NCBI GenBank assembly: GCA_964242035.1
Contig: CAXTCL010000239.1
Coordinates: forward strand, 1-5,587
DNA length: 5,587 nt
Direction of reading: 5' to 3'
Source of the DNA: BOG-908 sp964242035
GTDB lineage: Bacteria > Pseudomonadota > Alphaproteobacteria > Acetobacterales > Acetobacteraceae
The first letter of the stretch is position 1. The number at the start of each line of letters is the position of its first letter. Of the stretch, positions 3,229-5,587 are shown piece by piece. Below the pieces are notes generated by a model. That model worked only from the letters and a program-made list of their open reading frames with translations, was not told the DNA's origin and ran no database searches. Both the position numbers and the translations under genes were made by a program.

Positions 3229-5587
3229 ATGCGCGTACTTCCCCTTATCCTGGCGACCAGCCTGGTCTCCGCCGGCGCCGGCTTTCTCGCCGGCCGCGCC
3301 GTGCAGCCCGCGCGCCAGACCAGCTTTCCCGTCCGCGCAAACGTGGCCGCCATGCCGGCGCCGGCGCCCAGCGGCATTGCGGTCAAGCCCGGCACCGGAC
3401 CGCGCGAGGCGGCGGCGCCGACAGGCCCGACAAGCGGCGTGCGCGCGCTCAACATCCAGCGCATCGCACTCGATGCGAAGGGCAACAAGGCGCAGGCCTG
3501 CCTGGTGTTCACCGGCCCTGTCTCCACCGCGTCGGACTTCCATCCGGCGGACTACCTGCGCATCGAGCCGGAAATAAAGCCGGCGCTGCAGGTGAACGGC
3601 GAGCGGCTGTGTATCGGCGGGCTCGCGTTCGGCGTCACCTATCAGCTCACCGTGCTGGCCGGCCTTCCCGGGGCGGACGGCTCGCGCAAGCTGGCCGACG
3701 AGACGCTGCCGCTCGGCCTGGGCGACCTGCCGGCCAACACCGACTTCGCCGATGACGGCTTCATCCTGTCGCGCGACGCCACGCGCGGGTTGCCGGTCGC
3801 CACGGTCAACGTGTCGCACGTGCACATGCGGGTGGAGCGCATCACCGACCGCGTGCTGGTGCGCACGCATCTCGGCGCGGATTACAGCGACAACCATCCG
3901 GACGACTACGATCCGGCGTCCGGCCACTCGGTCGATACGCTCGGCGCGCCGGTCTGGGAGGGCGATCTGAGCGTCAAGGGCGCGCGCAACGAAAAGGTGA
4001 CGACGGCCTTTCCGCTGGCGCAGGTGCTGCCGCATCGCCTGCCCGGCGCCTACCGCATCAGCCTGCTCAGCAAGCAGGTGGACGGCCAGACCACGCAGGA
4101 TTGGCAAATCACCGGCACGCGCTGGGTGTTCGACACCGACCTGATGCTCACCACCCATAAGGGCGCCGACGGGCTGCACGTCTTTGTCCGCTCGCTGGCG
4201 ACTGCAAACCCGGTCACCGGCGCGGAAATCTCCCTGCTCGCCGCCAACAACGACGAGCTCGGCCGGATCGCCACCAATGCAAACGGCGAGGCGGTGTTCG
4301 GCGCCGGCCTGATGCGCGGCGCCCAGGGCCTCATGCCGCGCATGGTGATGGCCTATGCCGGCGACGACTTCACCGCCCTGCAGCTCGACAAGCCGGGCTT
4401 CGATTTCTCCGACCGGGGCGTCGAGGGCCGCGCCGATCCCGGCCCGGTGGACGGCTTCCTCTACACGGACCGCGGCATCTACCGGCCGGGCGAGACCATC
4501 CAGCTCGGCACCATCGTGCGCGACGGCCTGGCCAAGCCTTTGCCGGACGGCCAGGCGGTGACGGTGGTGCTGCACCGGCCGGACGGCGTGGAAGCGGCGC
4601 GCACGCGGCTGGTGCCGAATGCGGTCGGCGTGGCGGTGCAGCCGATCCCGCTGAACCCAACTGCGCCGCGCGGCACCTGGCGGCTGGAGGAGATGCTGGC
4701 CGGGACCAAGACCGTCATCGGCACGCTCGAGCTGCAGGTGCAGGATTTCGTGCCGAACCGCCTGGCCGTGGAGCTGGCACCACGCAGCCCACGCATTACG
4801 CAAAGCGAACCGGCCATCATCGACGTGGCAAGCCGCTACCTGTACGGCGCGCCGGCCGCGGACCTGCAGGTCTCCGCCCACGTGCAGTTGCAGCGCGACA
4901 CCGAGCCGGTCAGTGAACATGGCTGGGTGTTCGGCCGCGCCGACGAGCAGCTCAACGCCGAAGCGCAGGACATCGACGGGCCTGCGACCGACGCGCAGGG
5001 CCATTCGGCGCTGTCCATCGATGCCGCCGCGCTGAAGCTGCCGAAAACCAGCGCACCGCTCCGGGCGGATGTGGACGTCTCCGTGGCCGAGCCTGGCGGC
5101 CGTGCAACGGAGAGCCGCACGACGCTGAAGGTGGCGACGCACGACGTGCTCCTAGGCCTGCGCCCGCCCAACGAGGAAGGCCTGCTGCCCGAGGACCACG
5201 CGAGCGCCGTGGCCGCCGCCGCCTTCGCCCCCGACGGCTCTCGCCTGGCGCGCACGGTGGCGTTCCGCCTCGTGGAACAGGTCACCGACTACAACTACTT
5301 CGCCGTGGACGGTCGCTGGGAGTGGAAGACCGCCACCCATGACCGGCCGGTGACGTTCGGCTCGCTGGACGTGCCGGCGGCGGAAGGCGGCGCCCAGATC
5401 GGCCTGCCGCCGCTGCAATGGGGCACCTACCGCCTGGAAGTCTCCGAAGAGGGCAAGCTAGATGGCGCGTTCACCTCGCTGATCTTGCATGTGGGCTTCG
5501 ACGGCGGCACGGGTACGGAGCCGAGCCCGGAAAAGGTGGCGGTGAGCCTGCGCGGTCCGGCACCCGCGGCGGGGCAGGATGCGACGC
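3229..5587 (+). CDS. Bacterial alpha-2-macroglobulin, N-terminal half (3' end outside window)
   Basis: This is a large periplasmic protease-trapping protein of the bacterial alpha-2-macroglobulin family. Family members are cleaved in a bait region and then enclose the protease; many also bind it covalently through a thioester. The window holds 786 codons of an expected 1500 or more. Residues 1-22 are a hydrophobic export signal or anchor without a lipobox cysteine, followed by a Pro/Ala linker to about 70. An N-terminal domain (about 72-165) holds the only two cysteines, 91 and 128, which could form a disulfide. GFILSRDATRGLPVATVNV (177-195) is typical of proteobacterial members. FLYTDRGIYRPGE (410-422) is the diagnostic MG2 motif, and DFVPNRLAVEL (506-516) a further family block. 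VTDYNYFAVDGRWEWK (685-700) and GTYRLEV (732-738) precede the bait region. The thioester motif (CxEQ type) would lie downstream. GAGGG at 3219-3223, five bases before ATG 3229, supports this start. In many proteobacteria pbpC follows such genes. Confidence 0.93.
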   Translation, partial: MRVLPLILATSLVSAGAGFLAGRAVQPARQTSFPVRANVAAMPAPAPSGIAVKPGTGPREAAAPTGPTSGVRALNIQRIALDAKGNKAQACLVFTGPVSTASDFHPADYLRIEPEIKPALQVNGERLCIGGLAFGVTYQLTVLAGLPGADGSRKLADETLPLGLGDLPANTDFADDGFILSRDATRGLPVATVNVSHVHMRVERITDRVLVRTHLGADYSDNHPDDYDPASGHSVDTLGAPVWEGDLSVKGARNEKVTTAFPLAQVLPHRLPGAYRISLLSKQVDGQTTQDWQITGTRWVFDTDLMLTTHKGADGLHVFVRSLATANPVTGAEISLLAANNDELGRIATNANGEAVFGAGLMRGAQGLMPRMVMAYAGDDFTALQLDKPGFDFSDRGVEGRADPGPVDGFLYTDRGIYRPGETIQLGTIVRDGLAKPLPDGQAVTVVLHRPDGVEAARTRLVPNAVGVAVQPIPLNPTAPRGTWRLEEMLAGTKTVIGTLELQVQDFVPNRLAVELAPRSPRITQSEPAIIDVASRYLYGAPAADLQVSAHVQLQRDTEPVSEHGWVFGRADEQLNAEAQDIDGPATDAQGHSALSIDAAALKLPKTSAPLRADVDVSVAEPGGRATESRTTLKVATHDVLLGLRPPNEEGLLPEDHASAVAAAAFAPDGSRLARTVAFRLVEQVTDYNYFAVDGRWEWKTATHDRPVTFGSLDVPAAEGGAQIGLPPLQWGTYRLEVSEEGKLDGAFTSLILHVGFDGGTGTEPSPEKVAVSLRGPAPAAGQDAT

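Noticed and set aside
2956..5142. 728-residue open frame on the - strand opposite the alpha-2-macroglobulin gene
   Set aside because: Its sequence is biased to Arg, His, Gln and Gly with no recognisable domain, and it runs out into the repeat arm. The + strand frame carries clear alpha-2-macroglobulin motifs. Long antisense frames are expected from GC-rich third positions.

Overview
This is a high-GC bacterial window, and every gene I can support lies on the + strand. Codons strongly favour G or C in the third position. The gene content fits a Gram-negative proteobacterium: a periplasmic alpha-2-macroglobulin, a DUF2975/YozG-type regulator pair and a DUF4386 membrane protein. I cannot fix the genus. 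Between the genes lie strikingly A/T-rich repeats that stand out from the GC-rich coding sequence.

Layout. Positions 2-256 hold the 3' end of a Pro/Ala-rich protein with one C-terminal membrane helix. Positions 257-656 are intergenic. They carry a decayed copy of a palindromic repeat (292-435), an unassigned stretch, and a compact control region (579-641) in which two TATCG-N5-CGATA dyads flank a sigma70-like promoter. Positions 657-1869 form a tight three-gene operon: a DUF2975 four-helix membrane protein, a 69-residue Cro/CI-type regulator overlapping it by one base, and a small four-helix membrane protein. A complete ~154-bp copy of the repeat begins exactly at the last stop codon (1868-2021). 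Positions 2064-2810 encode a DUF4386-type membrane protein whose stop codon lies inside the next full repeat copy (2788-2943). A solitary inverted repeat arm follows (3051-3100). From 3229 to the window end runs the N-terminal half (786 codons) of a bacterial alpha-2-macroglobulin.

How the parts work together. The regulator probably represses its own operon through the twin dyads, with the DUF2975 protein as its membrane partner; the signal sensed is unknown. The alpha-2-macroglobulin is a separate unit, expected to trap proteases in the periplasm. The DUF4386 gene stands alone between two repeats.

The least explained feature is the repeat family. It has six copies of a hairpin-forming arm. 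Two elements are full palindromes and one is a decayed full copy, each with a central hairpin that differs in sequence but keeps its pairing. All three begin at or shortly after the 3' end of a gene, and two supply part or all of that gene's stop codon.
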